A stretch of DNA of 64,000 nucleotides from contig NZ_SWCO01000001.1 in NCBI RefSeq assembly GCF_005117025.1, positions 682,001-746,000 on the forward strand, given 5' to 3'. The translations under genes and the position numbers were made by a program. The notes below the pieces were generated by a model that ran no database searches, was not told where the DNA came from, and was given only the letters and a program-made list of their open reading frames with translations. The stretch is from Alteromonas portus. Lineage in GTDB: Bacteria; Pseudomonadota; Gammaproteobacteria; Enterobacterales; Alteromonadaceae. Below are positions 1 through 9,042 of this stretch, piece after piece. Positions within the stretch are counted from its first letter, which is position 1. Every line of letters begins with the position of its first letter.

Positions 1-341
1 TTGGCTTTTATCGCTTCTGCTTTGGCATCAATTTGAGCATTTTCTAGTTCCACATTTGCCAAAGCAATCTGCGCCTTTTCAAGCGCAATTAGGTAAGGTG
101 TTTCGTCAATAGTGAACAAAACCTGTCCTTCTTTTACGGTTTGATTATTTTTGACAAGCACCTCATTTATTGGCCCATTTATCTGGGGTGAGATTTGTGT
201 GACCTGATGATAAACCCTCGCCTGTGGCGTCATAGGCATGCGTATATCTGCAATAATGAAGTAGACAAAACAGATGGCGAAACCGACCAAAGACAGTTTT
301 ATATACCTAGCAAACTCCTGATCTGGTGTTCGTTGACTCAC
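1..341 (-). CDS. HlyD/EmrA-family membrane fusion protein, N-terminal part (cut by window start)
   Basis: The visible 113 residues begin with a GTG at 339-341 that overlaps the TGA of the upstream marR gene (GTGA), so the two are translationally coupled. The short cytoplasmic start is followed by one membrane segment (about residues 17-37) and then the first half of a biotinyl-lipoyl-like barrel (INGPINEVLVKNNQTVKEG) leading into a helical, Ala/Glu-rich hairpin. This is the architecture of periplasmic adaptors that link an inner-membrane exporter to an outer-membrane channel. The exporter gene should lie beyond the left edge. Family assignment is firm; the exported substrate cannot be told. 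Confidence 0.85.
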   Translation of the reverse strand, partial: MSQRTPDQEFARYIKLSLVGFAICFVYFIIADIRMPMTPQARVYHQVTQISPQINGPINEVLVKNNQTVKEGQVLFTIDETPYLIALEKAQIALANVELENAQIDAKAEAIKA

Positions 342-793
342 TTAAATGACTCCAACAATTTTGCTGCATTGGCTTCAATTTTCTGAACACATTTAGCCAT
401 AGTGTGTAATTCCTCGTCCGATACTCCTGCGTACACTTCATCTCGAAGTGCCATTAACGTACTTTCGATATCATTCATTCGGCCTTTGCCCATATCTGTG
501 AAATAAAGCAAGCGACTTCGTTTGTCGTTATCATCTGTAACGCGTTTGATTAAACCCGTAGTTTCAAGCTGCTTGATGGTGCGCGTTAAACTAGGCATTT
601 CTATTTCCAAGCTTTCTGCCACCATCTGCTGTGTACAGCCTTCACCAAGTAATGACATATGAATCATTACGCGCCATCTAGACTCTGTAAGGTCGAGGTG
701 TGCGACAGAATCAGTGACAGCTCTTCTGCACTTTTGCGCTGTACGGGCGAAAAGCGCAATAAGATGAAGTGGCATGGGTTCTGAAAATGACAT
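338..793 (-). CDS. MarR-family transcriptional regulator
   Basis: Winged-helix repressor of about 151 residues. The DNA-binding region lies around residues 45-110, with a recognition helix near EMPSLTRTIKQLETTGLI followed by the wing with the D-x-R-S motif typical of MarR (DDNDKRSR). I place the start at the ATG at 791-793, because AAGGA sits 8 nt upstream. The ATG nine codons earlier (818-820) has no ribosome binding site and lies inside a palindromic operator. It is the first gene of an operon with the HlyD adaptor, so it probably represses its own efflux pump and is released by a small phenolic or drug-like ligand. The ligand is unknown. Confidence 0.9.
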   Translation of the reverse strand: MSFSEPMPLHLIALFARTAQKCRRAVTDSVAHLDLTESRWRVMIHMSLLGEGCTQQMVAESLEIEMPSLTRTIKQLETTGLIKRVTDDNDKRSRLLYFTDMGKGRMNDIESTLMALRDEVYAGVSDEELHTMAKCVQKIEANAAKLLESFK

Positions 794-813
794 ATAGGCA
801 TCCTTGATTTTAC

Positions 814-850
814 TTAGCATGCTAACTAGTTTAATTGTTTAGCATGCTAA
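814..850. promoter_or_regulatory. Twin palindromic operator, probably for the adjacent MarR
   Basis: Two perfect copies of the 12-bp palindrome TTAGCATGCTAA lie at 814-825 and 839-850, centre to centre 25 bp. They sit just upstream of the preferred marR start. Symmetric sites of this size in front of a MarR gene are normal for autorepression. The protein-site link is inferred from position only. Confidence 0.7.
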
Positions 851-1010
851 GTAAATAATATTGAGATGAGGATGATATTTTGTAAGCTGAGCGCTTATTA
901 GGAAAAGTATAAATGGTTACTTATATAAAGCCGTGTTTGTAACAGATAGATAGGCTTTAACTAAGCGCTGTTGAGCAGTGAGCAAGTACGGGGTGAAGTG
1001 GAATATTCAT

Positions 1011-1051
1011 AAAAAAATAAAAAAGCCGTTTATTAAAAATAAACGGCTTTT
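1011..1051 (-). terminator. Rho-independent terminator of the TonB receptor gene
   Basis: A 12-bp stem (1021-1032 with 1040-1051) is followed on the minus strand by a T-rich run (1011-1020). It lies 28 bp beyond the receptor stop codon. Confidence 0.9.
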
Positions 1052-1078
1052 GGCTTAGGTCCAAAGGGAGATTTGGAT

Positions 1079-4063
1079 TTAGAATTTACCTCTAAACGAA
1101 GCAAACCAGTTTGTGCTAGTGTCGTAAACTGTTGGATACGTGTTACCGTTACCAAGAGCTGGACCTGCACCAGAGTAAACTGGAGGTTGCTCGCCAAGAA
1201 GGTTAAGAACACCTAGCGTGAACTCTAAGTTATCGTTCATGAAATAAGTAGCAGAGATATCAAGATAATTGATAGCTTTGAATCCGGTCTCAAGTTCATC
1301 ACCTTCATCATCGTTATCAGTTGTACCAAAGTGTCTCCAAGTCGCAGTAATATCAACGTCTAGGTTAGTATTCCACGTTGCCATAAATCTATGACGATAC
1401 TCAGGGTTAGGTGCGCCACACGCGTTACCGAAGAAGCCAGCACACTCAACAGTGTCACCACCAGGGAATGGTACGGTGCTTAGTTCATCTAGTAGCGTAG
1501 CTGCGTAGTCGAATCTAACATCGCCAAGCTCAGTGTCGAAGTTATAGCCTACCTGAACATCCACACCCGAAGTTTTAAGCGTAGCAATGTTTAGGTTTGT
1601 TTGTTGGAAACCAACACCAAACGTACCTGCTGCAAGTGAACCTGCAGAAGAACGGGTAATTAGGTTACAGAAAGTTGGGTCACCTGAATCAAGACAGTTG
1701 TCGAAGATAGTTTGAGCTGGAATACCAGCAGAAATCGCATCTTCTACCTCAATGTCAAAGTAATCCACAGTAATCGAAAGACCTTCGATACTTGCTGGTG
1801 TAATAACAACACCAAAGGTTACCGTATCTGCAGTCTCAGGAGATAGTTGTGGGTTACCACCTGTTAGCGATTGGGTTTGACCTGAGATAACGTCAAGAAT
1901 GTTACCGTATTGCGCTGCTGTTACACCGGTGCGTGCACAAGTTTCAAGTGAAGCAATTGGGTTTGCACCTGCACATGGGTCATACAACTGCTCGCCGCTA
2001 GAGTCAGTTCCCGCTGGGCTTAAGTTAGGTAGACCTGTGTTTTGACCTGTAAATAAGTCGATTACGTTTGGCGCTCGAACGGCGCGCTGGTATTGGGCAC
2101 GTAGTTTAACGTCATCTACCGGCGTCCACGCTAGTTGATAACCGTAAGCATTTGTGTCAAAGCTATTTGTTGTGCCGTTGCCCTCTGCGTCATAATCAGA
2201 GAAACGATACTGTGCACTTAGCACTAACTCTTCAGCTAACTCTGCGCCAGAAATAAGAGGTATTTGAACTTCGGTGAAGAATTCACGAACTTCAATTTTA
2301 CCTGCTACCGCTAGCGTTGCTCCGCCTACACCGGTGAAACCACCACCTTGAATTTGGCTAATTTCATCTGGTGATGAAGCAAGTTCGTCTTTACGGTATT
2401 CAATACCAAACAGCACGCCAACACCATCATCAGCAGTAGGGACCTTAATGCCGTAATCACCCAAGTTAGCTTGGATGTCTGCGCCGAATACTTTCTGTGA
2501 AGTTTCACCGTTTACAATACCAATACCTTGGATGAAATCTAATTGCTCTTGCGTTACAGAGCTTTCACCGCCAGGGCGTTGGAAGATGTTGTAAGGTACA
2601 CAGCCACCAGACTGGTCAATACACACAACGTTACCATCTTCGTCAGTGGTTGCTAATAGCGCTTGCTGAAGGTTAGCGACAACGAAGTCATTCGTTGCTG
2701 AGCTTTGATCGCGAGTCTCTGAAATTTGACCAAAAATGTTCCACGCCCAAATATCATCTATGAAACCATTTAGGCCACCTACGAAGCGCCATGCGCTGTT
2801 TTCAAGACGTGAGTTACGCGAACCACCTTCAACGTTACGGTGAGATGCTGTGATACCGCTAACAATTACATCGTTTGCAATATCGTCAGCCGAGCAACCA
2901 AAAATATCAGTGAATGCTATACCGCTGTTACCTTGAATTAGTGGGTTTCCACAGTTGATGTCGTATGCGCCGATACCAAACGAGGCACTTGGAGCAATCT
3001 GAGCATCACTGGTGTTGTTGATGTATGAAAAATCTGCGTAGGCTTCTAAATCTTCTGCAAGCTCATAGTTACCTTTCGCATAGAAGTGATAACGCTCAGA
3101 AGGACGTTGGAAGAAGTTAGTTGCTCCGAAGTTGTAGGTTTGAGTTGGGCCGCCTGCGTAAGAAATAATATTTCCATCTTCTTCTTGGAATGCGAAGCCG
3201 CCAGGGCCACCAAACAAGCGGAAGTTAGCTGAACCAACACAACCAAATCCTTCAAAACTTGCTGAGCCGTTGCTTTGACCCAATGTACACGCTGAGAAAA
3301 TTCTATCAGATTGAACAATCTCTTCGCGGTCTTCATAGGAAGCATAAATGGTTACGTTGCCTTTACCGTCGGCAGAAGATGCGCCAAACATTGTATAAAT
3401 AAGCGTTTCGTCGCCGTCCATGGTAGAGCCAGGAACAGGTTGCTGCGCGGCGTTTAGCACGCCTTCATACAAACCATTGTCGTTGTCGGCGTAGTTTGTG
3501 CTGAACTGACCACCAAATTCCACACCTTCAAAATCATCGCGAAGAATGAAGTTTGCAACACCACCAACAGCATCAGAGCCGTATACCGCCGATGCACCAC
3601 CGGTTAGGATGTCAACACGTTCTAGCATTTGCGTTGGAACTAAGTCAACGTTAGCAGCACTGGTTCCAGAAGAGCCGTATGGAAGACGTTTGCCGTCAAT
3701 CAATACCAACGTTCTGTTTGCACCTAGACCACGAAGGTTAAGTGTTGCAGTACCTGTTGAACCGTTTGAAACTTCTGAAGCTTGACCCGCAAATACTTGC
3801 GGAAGCACGTTAACGAAATCTTCTACACGCAAGTTACCGCGAGCGGCCGCTTCAGCACCTGAAACGCTCAGTACAGGAGTGGCAGCTGCAACGTTTGGAT
3901 TAGAAAGTAGACGCGAACCAGTGACTTCAATTTTCTCAACTGGTTCTTCCTCTGACTCAACGTCTTCTTGGGCGTAGACACTACCAGAAAATGCCAACGA
4001 TGCGGCAGCGCCAAAGGCGCAGGCAAGTCTGACCGACTTTGCCAGTTTGTGGTTTGTAAACAT
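1079..4063 (-). CDS. TonB-dependent outer-membrane receptor
   Basis: 994 residues. A signal peptide ends near SVYAQ (about residue 32). A TonB-box-like segment follows (EKIEVTGSR), then a plug domain (about 50-180, with NLRGLGANRTLVLIDGKRLP and the GSDAVGGVANF motif), then a large beta barrel ending in phenylalanine, as expected for an outer-membrane barrel. The ATG is preceded by AGGGAG. The very polar, Asn/Gly-rich extracellular loops and several Cys pairs are typical of the large receptors of Alteromonadales that take up glycans, peptides or siderophores. No Fur box or neighbouring hydrolase identifies the substrate. It is transcribed alone, with its own terminator. Confidence 0.95.
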   Translation of the reverse strand: MFTNHKLAKSVRLACAFGAAASLAFSGSVYAQEDVESEEEPVEKIEVTGSRLLSNPNVAAATPVLSVSGAEAAARGNLRVEDFVNVLPQVFAGQASEVSNGSTGTATLNLRGLGANRTLVLIDGKRLPYGSSGTSAANVDLVPTQMLERVDILTGGASAVYGSDAVGGVANFILRDDFEGVEFGGQFSTNYADNDNGLYEGVLNAAQQPVPGSTMDGDETLIYTMFGASSADGKGNVTIYASYEDREEIVQSDRIFSACTLGQSNGSASFEGFGCVGSANFRLFGGPGGFAFQEEDGNIISYAGGPTQTYNFGATNFFQRPSERYHFYAKGNYELAEDLEAYADFSYINNTSDAQIAPSASFGIGAYDINCGNPLIQGNSGIAFTDIFGCSADDIANDVIVSGITASHRNVEGGSRNSRLENSAWRFVGGLNGFIDDIWAWNIFGQISETRDQSSATNDFVVANLQQALLATTDEDGNVVCIDQSGGCVPYNIFQRPGGESSVTQEQLDFIQGIGIVNGETSQKVFGADIQANLGDYGIKVPTADDGVGVLFGIEYRKDELASSPDEISQIQGGGFTGVGGATLAVAGKIEVREFFTEVQIPLISGAELAEELVLSAQYRFSDYDAEGNGTTNSFDTNAYGYQLAWTPVDDVKLRAQYQRAVRAPNVIDLFTGQNTGLPNLSPAGTDSSGEQLYDPCAGANPIASLETCARTGVTAAQYGNILDVISGQTQSLTGGNPQLSPETADTVTFGVVITPASIEGLSITVDYFDIEVEDAISAGIPAQTIFDNCLDSGDPTFCNLITRSSAGSLAAGTFGVGFQQTNLNIATLKTSGVDVQVGYNFDTELGDVRFDYAATLLDELSTVPFPGGDTVECAGFFGNACGAPNPEYRHRFMATWNTNLDVDITATWRHFGTTDNDDEGDELETGFKAINYLDISATYFMNDNLEFTLGVLNLLGEQPPVYSGAGPALGNGNTYPTVYDTSTNWFASFRGKF

Positions 4064-4663
4064 TGTAGTCTCCCTAGACTTTAATTTCTTGCTTTAATTA
4101 TTTTTAGTGTGTTTTTTAAACACTTATTATGTATTGCACAAGTTTTGTATATTATCAACAAGATATATGCGTAAAATTTGAGAGGCGCTTCTTTTTAACA
4201 ATTTTTTATTAATATTTTAGAAAAAGTTTAAGTGTCTGTGCGTTTATTGTACGGCGCGTAGGCTATATAAATTGCGCGAATACGCTATTTGTGTCGAATT
4301 TTGTACAGCAAAATGTAAAAGAAAATTATGTTCTTATACTTTCGTAGTGGTTTTGCGCTGTATGTAGCATCTTGTCTGTAGCAAAAATTTTTGACTGTTG
4401 TGCACCTAACAATAGATGTATTTACACGGCTGCAATTATGGATGGATAAAAATTGTGTGGTGCAACTTCGCCGAAAGTAGCTCATCGTATTGCTACGTCG
4501 TGTTGCGGTAAAACAGCTAGGTGATAAATATAGACGTCCCGCACGATGCGGTGATGAGGGCAACCTAGGAAAATGTGTTAGTACCGTAGGTTATGGAGTA
4601 GCCTAACGCGTACAGAAAAGTTTACAGTGGCTCGACTATTATTTATGAGGTGCTGTAAAAAAG
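4064..4663. other. 600-bp gap without a credible gene
   Basis: This holds the promoter and leader of the TonB receptor and the end of the btsSR operon. The receptor-proximal part is very AT-rich and contains GTGTTT-TTT-AAACAC (4109-4123), a small symmetric element. A 92-codon reading frame on the minus strand (4285-4563) has no ribosome binding site and an improbable composition, so I do not call it. There is a minor stem CCGCA-CGA-TGCGG at 4538-4550. Confidence 0.5.
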
Positions 4664-5392
4664 TCATAGCTCCAATAACGCCTTTAACTTTTTGAGATAT
4701 CGACGGCTCACGGGAACTGAATCTCCCGTCTTCATAAGAAGCGTAGCAAGGCCATTATCCAAGAGTTTAACTTCCGCAACGCATGATAACCTCACCAAGT
4801 ATTGCCGGTGACATCGAACAAGCGCGGTTCTCTCTTCTAAGGTTTTCAATGTGAGCTGCGTGTCTGCTTGTTGTTCTAACGTTTTAACATGTACGCCCGC
4901 CACATCACTATAAGCAAAATGAATATCTGATTCGGGAAGCAGCAATATGCGCTGATGACCCACACAAGGAATGTGCAGCAATGTGGTTGGGGCAATAGCG
5001 TCAATGTCAGTTTGGGGCTGTGTTCTCTTTTTAAGCCTGGTAAGTGTTTTATTAAGCCGCTCTGGTTCCACGGGTTTGAGTAAATAATCAAACGCGTTAT
5101 CTTCAAATGCTTGAAGGGCATACTGTTCAAATGCAGTGACCAAAACAACATAAGGCATGGTGTCTAAATCGAGCATTGCCAGCATATCTAGTCCAGAAAG
5201 CTGGGGCATTTCTATATCTAAAAAAATTACATCCGGGCAGTGTTGTTTTACTAATGTCAGTCCTTCGATTGCGTTCGCGGCTTCGGCTAAAACTTGTACC
5301 TCATTGGTTTCGTTTAGTAACTGGCAAAGCTCCTCTCTGGCGAGGGGTTCGTCGTCAATCACAAGTGCGCGAAAGGCTGAGTTCTTCGTCAT
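4664..5392 (-). CDS. btsR: LytTR response regulator BtsR
   Basis: 242 residues. The receiver domain (1-125) carries the acidic pair DD at 13-14, the phosphoacceptor Asp59 in FLDIEMP, and the conserved Lys in DYLLKPVE. The LytTR DNA-binding domain covers about 140-240 and includes RCHRQYLVRL. Length and sequence match E. coli BtsR (YehT, 239 residues). It starts 2 nt after the stop of the kinase gene. In E. coli, BtsR responds to extracellular pyruvate and activates the transporter gene btsT; a CstA-family transporter gene lies directly upstream here, so the same circuit is likely. Confidence 0.93.
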   Translation of the reverse strand: MTKNSAFRALVIDDEPLAREELCQLLNETNEVQVLAEAANAIEGLTLVKQHCPDVIFLDIEMPQLSGLDMLAMLDLDTMPYVVLVTAFEQYALQAFEDNAFDYLLKPVEPERLNKTLTRLKKRTQPQTDIDAIAPTTLLHIPCVGHQRILLLPESDIHFAYSDVAGVHVKTLEQQADTQLTLKTLEERTALVRCHRQYLVRLSCVAEVKLLDNGLATLLMKTGDSVPVSRRYLKKLKALLEL

Positions 5393-5394
5393 TG

Positions 5395-7080
5395 TTAGCC
5401 CTCATGATGGTAAGTGTGGGGAATAGAAAAGGACATACGAGTGAACTGGTTGGTTCGATATTCGATCACCAGGCCAGATTGTTGACCAAACTGATGAACA
5501 AGCCGCTTATCTACAATATCCATCCCTAAACCTGCGTGTTGCTCTTTTTGGGGCTTATACAAGCCTGCATCATCTTCAACGAGAATGTGAATGTGGTTAT
5601 CTGGTGTACATCGTACATTCAAAGTTAAAAGCCCACCCTCTATTCGTTGAGAGATACCGTGCTTAACCGCGTTCTCAACCAGTGGCTGCAACGTAAAACT
5701 TGGTAGAAGTGCGGACATAGCAGCATCGTCACACTTGATGGCAACCTGGAGGCGTTCGGCAAAACGCGCCTTTTCGATAGCCAAATAAGCATTAACGTGG
5801 TTAATCTCTTCTTTTAGCGTTACCACCGCGGTGTTTTGCTTTAGGTTTATTCTAAAAAAGCGTGACAGGCTAAGCACAAGCTCTCTGGCCCTTTTGGGGT
5901 CGCGACGAATAATGGCGCTAATCGTGTTGAGCGCGTTAAATAGAAAATGAGGATTGACCTGTGCATGTAGCAGTTTGATTTCAGACTGTGAGAGCAGATC
6001 TTTTTGCTGCTGATAAGCGCCGTAAACAATCTGACTAGACAGTAATTGAGCGATGCCTTCTGCCATTGACAGGGTAACCGTCGACATAAACTTCCGTTTG
6101 GGTTCGTAAAGCTTAATAGTGCCTACCACCTCAGAGCCAGAGTGAAGTGGAATAATCAACACCGAGCCTAGCGGGCAATTCTTGTTTAATGTGCATTGGT
6201 AAGGGCGTTCAGCACCATCTAAATGCACTATTTTGTTATTGTTCAGTGACTCCATTGTACTTGATGAAGATATAGGTGTGTTTGGTAGGTGATGATCGGC
6301 ACCCGTTCCGATAAATGCCAAAATCTTCTCTTTATCAGTAATCGCTACCGCACCAACATTCGTTTCTTCATAGATAATACGTGCTACTTTTTCTGCATTA
6401 ACTGGGGTGAATCCAGATGTGAGCACGCCCACTGAGCGATCTGCTATGGTTAGTGCACGTCGTGAAAAAGTGGCAGAGTACTTTTCAAAAATCGTTTTTT
6501 TGTCAGATAAGATACTGATAAAAAGTGCGGCCCCCACAGAATTTGCAATGACCATAGGTGCGGCTATAGCGCTGACCAGTGCGTAAGATTTTTCGAAAGG
6601 CTCAGCAACGGTAAGCAGTATTGCCATCTGAAACAACTCTGCTATGAAGGTAATGACACCAACTTTCCATGGGTTGAAAATATCTAGACTCTTGTTCTTG
6701 CGAACATAGTAAACGTGCATGAGGCCGCCGATAAGACCTTCTAGCGTGGTGGAAATAGCGCAGGCAACATCAGTAAAACCACCCAACGAATAACGATGGA
6801 GGCCGCCGGTCAATCCTACGGCAAACCCAACTACTGGACCTCCGAGTAACCCTCCTATAACTGCCCCAATGGCTCTGGTATTGGCAATGGCGTCGTCTAT
6901 TTGCAGTCCAAAATACGTGCCCAGAATACAAAAGGAAGAAAAAACAACGTACACCAAGTAACGGTGTTTGCGATGAGAAGAAATGCTGAGAATAGGAAGA
7001 AAAAGCGGTGTTTTACTTAGCATATATGCGAGTACTAAATACACACACATTTGTTGAAGTAGCGAAAGTATGAGTTCCAT
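5395..7080 (-). CDS. btsS: Sensor histidine kinase BtsS (LytS type)
   Basis: 561 residues, exactly the length of E. coli BtsS (YehU). The N-terminal 200 residues form a 5TMR-LYT membrane domain with the strongly conserved stretch around ANTRAIGAVIGGLLGG and GLTGGLHRYS. A GAF-like domain follows (about 215-345), then the His-kinase domain with the phosphoacceptor in NPHFLFNALNT and an ATP-binding domain (QPLVENAVKHG, GLGMDIVDKRL). It senses pyruvate with high affinity in E. coli. It forms an operon with btsR, with a 2-nt gap. Confidence 0.93.
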   Translation of the reverse strand: MELILSLLQQMCVYLVLAYMLSKTPLFLPILSISSHRKHRYLVYVVFSSFCILGTYFGLQIDDAIANTRAIGAVIGGLLGGPVVGFAVGLTGGLHRYSLGGFTDVACAISTTLEGLIGGLMHVYYVRKNKSLDIFNPWKVGVITFIAELFQMAILLTVAEPFEKSYALVSAIAAPMVIANSVGAALFISILSDKKTIFEKYSATFSRRALTIADRSVGVLTSGFTPVNAEKVARIIYEETNVGAVAITDKEKILAFIGTGADHHLPNTPISSSSTMESLNNNKIVHLDGAERPYQCTLNKNCPLGSVLIIPLHSGSEVVGTIKLYEPKRKFMSTVTLSMAEGIAQLLSSQIVYGAYQQQKDLLSQSEIKLLHAQVNPHFLFNALNTISAIIRRDPKRARELVLSLSRFFRINLKQNTAVVTLKEEINHVNAYLAIEKARFAERLQVAIKCDDAAMSALLPSFTLQPLVENAVKHGISQRIEGGLLTLNVRCTPDNHIHILVEDDAGLYKPQKEQHAGLGMDIVDKRLVHQFGQQSGLVIEYRTNQFTRMSFSIPHTYHHEG

Positions 7081-7141
7081 GCTTGCTGATATTACCGCCG
7101 GTTAAAAATGAGCCCCATTATAACCCATGTTAAAAGTACAA

Positions 7142-7171
7142 AATAAAAGGCCGCCCTATATAACGGGCGGC
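7142..7171 (-). terminator. Terminator after the CstA gene
   Basis: GC-rich 7-bp stem GCCGCCC/GGGCGGC (7150-7156 with 7165-7171) followed on the minus strand by TTTTATTTT. It separates the transporter gene from btsS, so btsS needs its own promoter or read-through. Confidence 0.85.
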
Positions 7172-7202
7172 TCATCATATTACACGTGTTTAGTTTAGGT
7201 AG

Positions 7203-8696
7203 TTATGCATCCACCGGTTGGGAGGGATTTTCAACATTCACAGATGATGGCTCAAGCGGCGCTTCACCTTTCCCCTTGGAAATTCGAATGACGTAAAACG
7301 TGGTGATTAGCGATGCGATAAGCCCGATAATTGTCGATACATTCATCGCCATACCGAAACCCAAGGTGTCGTTGTTTAGAATAAAGGTAACGCAAACGGC
7401 CGTCATAAATATTGCTGGTACCGTAGTTATCCAGTGCAGTTTATTATGTCTTAGTAAGTAGGCAGACGCGGTCCACAGCATCATGACGGCTGTTGCTTGG
7501 TTGGCAAATCCGAAGTAGCGCCAAATAACGCCGAAATCGACTTGGGTGAGAATACCGCCAAGCACAAACAAAGGGGCGGCCATGAACAAGCGGTTACGTA
7601 TACCTTTTTGTTCAACGTTAAAGTACTCAGCCATGATAAGACGACTTGAGCGAAACGCGGTATCGCCAGACGTAATAGGAAGAATAACCACGCCTAGAAA
7701 AGCCAGTACGCCACCTACAACGCCTAAAAGACCGAATGATGAGGCATAGACAACGTTTCCAGGGCCACCATTGGTAATAGCTGCCGAGAGCCCTTCTAAA
7801 TTGTCGAAGTAAGAAAGGGCAATGGCACACCAGATAAGGGCAATCACACCTTCACCTATCATCGCACCAAAAAACACAAAACGTCCGTTCTTTTCGTTTT
7901 CCATACAGCGAGCCATAAGCGGGGACTGGGTGGCATGAAATCCAGAGATAGCGCCACAAGCGATAGTGATAAAGAGCGCCGGCCAAAGAGGCATATCGTT
8001 AGGATTTAAATTCGTCAGCATATCGCTTGCCGTGAATTGGCTAAGTATCGAGTGCTGGTCAGAATAGCTGGCAGCGGCCAATAATCCCACCGACATGAAA
8101 ATAAGAAGGGCTCCGAAAAACGGATAGAAGCGACCAATAATTTTATCTACAGGAACAATGGTAGCCAAAATATAATAGGCAAAAATAATGGCGACCATGG
8201 TGCCAACTTCAACGTGCCATGATGTCTGATCATTAACGAGGTTTGTGATCATGCCAGCGGGCGCTGAGACAAAAACTACACCTACCAGTAGAAGTAGCAC
8301 AATAGCGAACAAGTTCATAAAGTGCTTAGCGCCTCGGCCCAGATAACGGCCAGATAAGCTAGGCACAGATTCACCATTGTTGCGAACTGACAGCATGCCT
8401 GAGAAATAGTCGTGAACAGCGCCGGCAAAAATGCACCCTAATACAATCCAAAGCATGGCAGCTGGGCCATATAGCGCACCCATAATAGGGCCAAAAATAG
8501 GTCCTACGCCAGCTATATTTAGAAGCTGAACGAGGTACACCTTTGGCGTGGACATAGGGACAAAATCTACACCGTCTTTTTGACTATATGCAGGAGTGGG
8601 GCGCGCTGGCGTTACGCCAAAAACCTTCTCAACAAAGGCTCCATATATAAAGTAGCCAGCAATAAGTGCGGCTACGCAAATTAAAAACAATATCAC
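7203..8696 (-). CDS. cstA: CstA-family pyruvate/peptide transporter
   Basis: 497 residues with about 13-15 membrane segments. This is the short form of the CstA family: E. coli CstA and BtsT have about 700 residues, so the C-terminal extension is absent. Conserved pieces include the N-terminal GYFIYGAFVEKVFG, the NIAGVGPIFGPIMGALYGP core and GDTAFRSSRL. The start is GTG (8694-8696), supported by AAGGA 9 nt upstream. In E. coli, CstA and BtsT take up pyruvate and perhaps peptides during starvation. The adjacent BtsS/BtsR pair makes pyruvate the best substrate guess. Confidence 0.92.
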   Translation of the reverse strand: MILFLICVAALIAGYFIYGAFVEKVFGVTPARPTPAYSQKDGVDFVPMSTPKVYLVQLLNIAGVGPIFGPIMGALYGPAAMLWIVLGCIFAGAVHDYFSGMLSVRNNGESVPSLSGRYLGRGAKHFMNLFAIVLLLLVGVVFVSAPAGMITNLVNDQTSWHVEVGTMVAIIFAYYILATIVPVDKIIGRFYPFFGALLIFMSVGLLAAASYSDQHSILSQFTASDMLTNLNPNDMPLWPALFITIACGAISGFHATQSPLMARCMENEKNGRFVFFGAMIGEGVIALIWCAIALSYFDNLEGLSAAITNGGPGNVVYASSFGLLGVVGGVLAFLGVVILPITSGDTAFRSSRLIMAEYFNVEQKGIRNRLFMAAPLFVLGGILTQVDFGVIWRYFGFANQATAVMMLWTASAYLLRHNKLHWITTVPAIFMTAVCVTFILNNDTLGFGMAMNVSTIIGLIASLITTFYVIRISKGKGEAPLEPSSVNVENPSQPVDA

Positions 8697-9042
8697 AGGG
8701 CGTTGTCCTTATTTTTATAAATTAGGTTTATAAAAAGGGTCTGTTACTTATGTTGTAAATGTTGTGTACAACAATGTTTGAAATAGGTTAACGATATGAA
8801 AGTATGTATGCATGAAAAAAAGCAGTGAGTGGTCGCATAGCAAATTAAGCGGTAGGGAGTATGTAATTTCGCTCTACTGTTACGTGCAGTAAAATGCTAA
8901 AATCCGCGCAATTAATTACCAAGCCGTATCAAGCGTTTTACCGCAATACTAAATTTGCGCGGAGAAGCATTGCTTATCCGTTATAAAACGCGCCTGTAAG
9001 TAATTGGTTTACAGGGATAATAGATAACGAAGATAAGTATTG
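8697..9042. promoter_or_regulatory. Divergent promoter region cstA / prfC
   Basis: 346 bp between divergent genes. On the cstA side there is a symmetric element TGTTGTGTACAACA (8760-8773), preceded by another TGTTGT at 8751-8756. It could be an operator for a GntR-like or other regulator, but I cannot assign it. I recognise no clear LytTR direct repeat. Confidence 0.4.

Noticed and set aside
195..386. 63-codon plus-strand frame across the HlyD/MarR junction
   Set aside because: It is antisense to two well-supported overlapping genes.
891..969. Inverted 8-mers AGCGCTTA and TAAGCGCT
   Set aside because: Arms are short and 63 bp apart, likely chance.
1079..4063. Fur regulation of the first TonB receptor
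   Set aside because: No Fur-like 19-mer is visible in its upstream region, so iron transport is not supported.
4285..4563. 92-codon reading frame on the minus strand in the long gap upstream of the TonB receptor
   Set aside because: No ribosome binding site, improbable amino-acid composition and no recognisable domain; likely chance.
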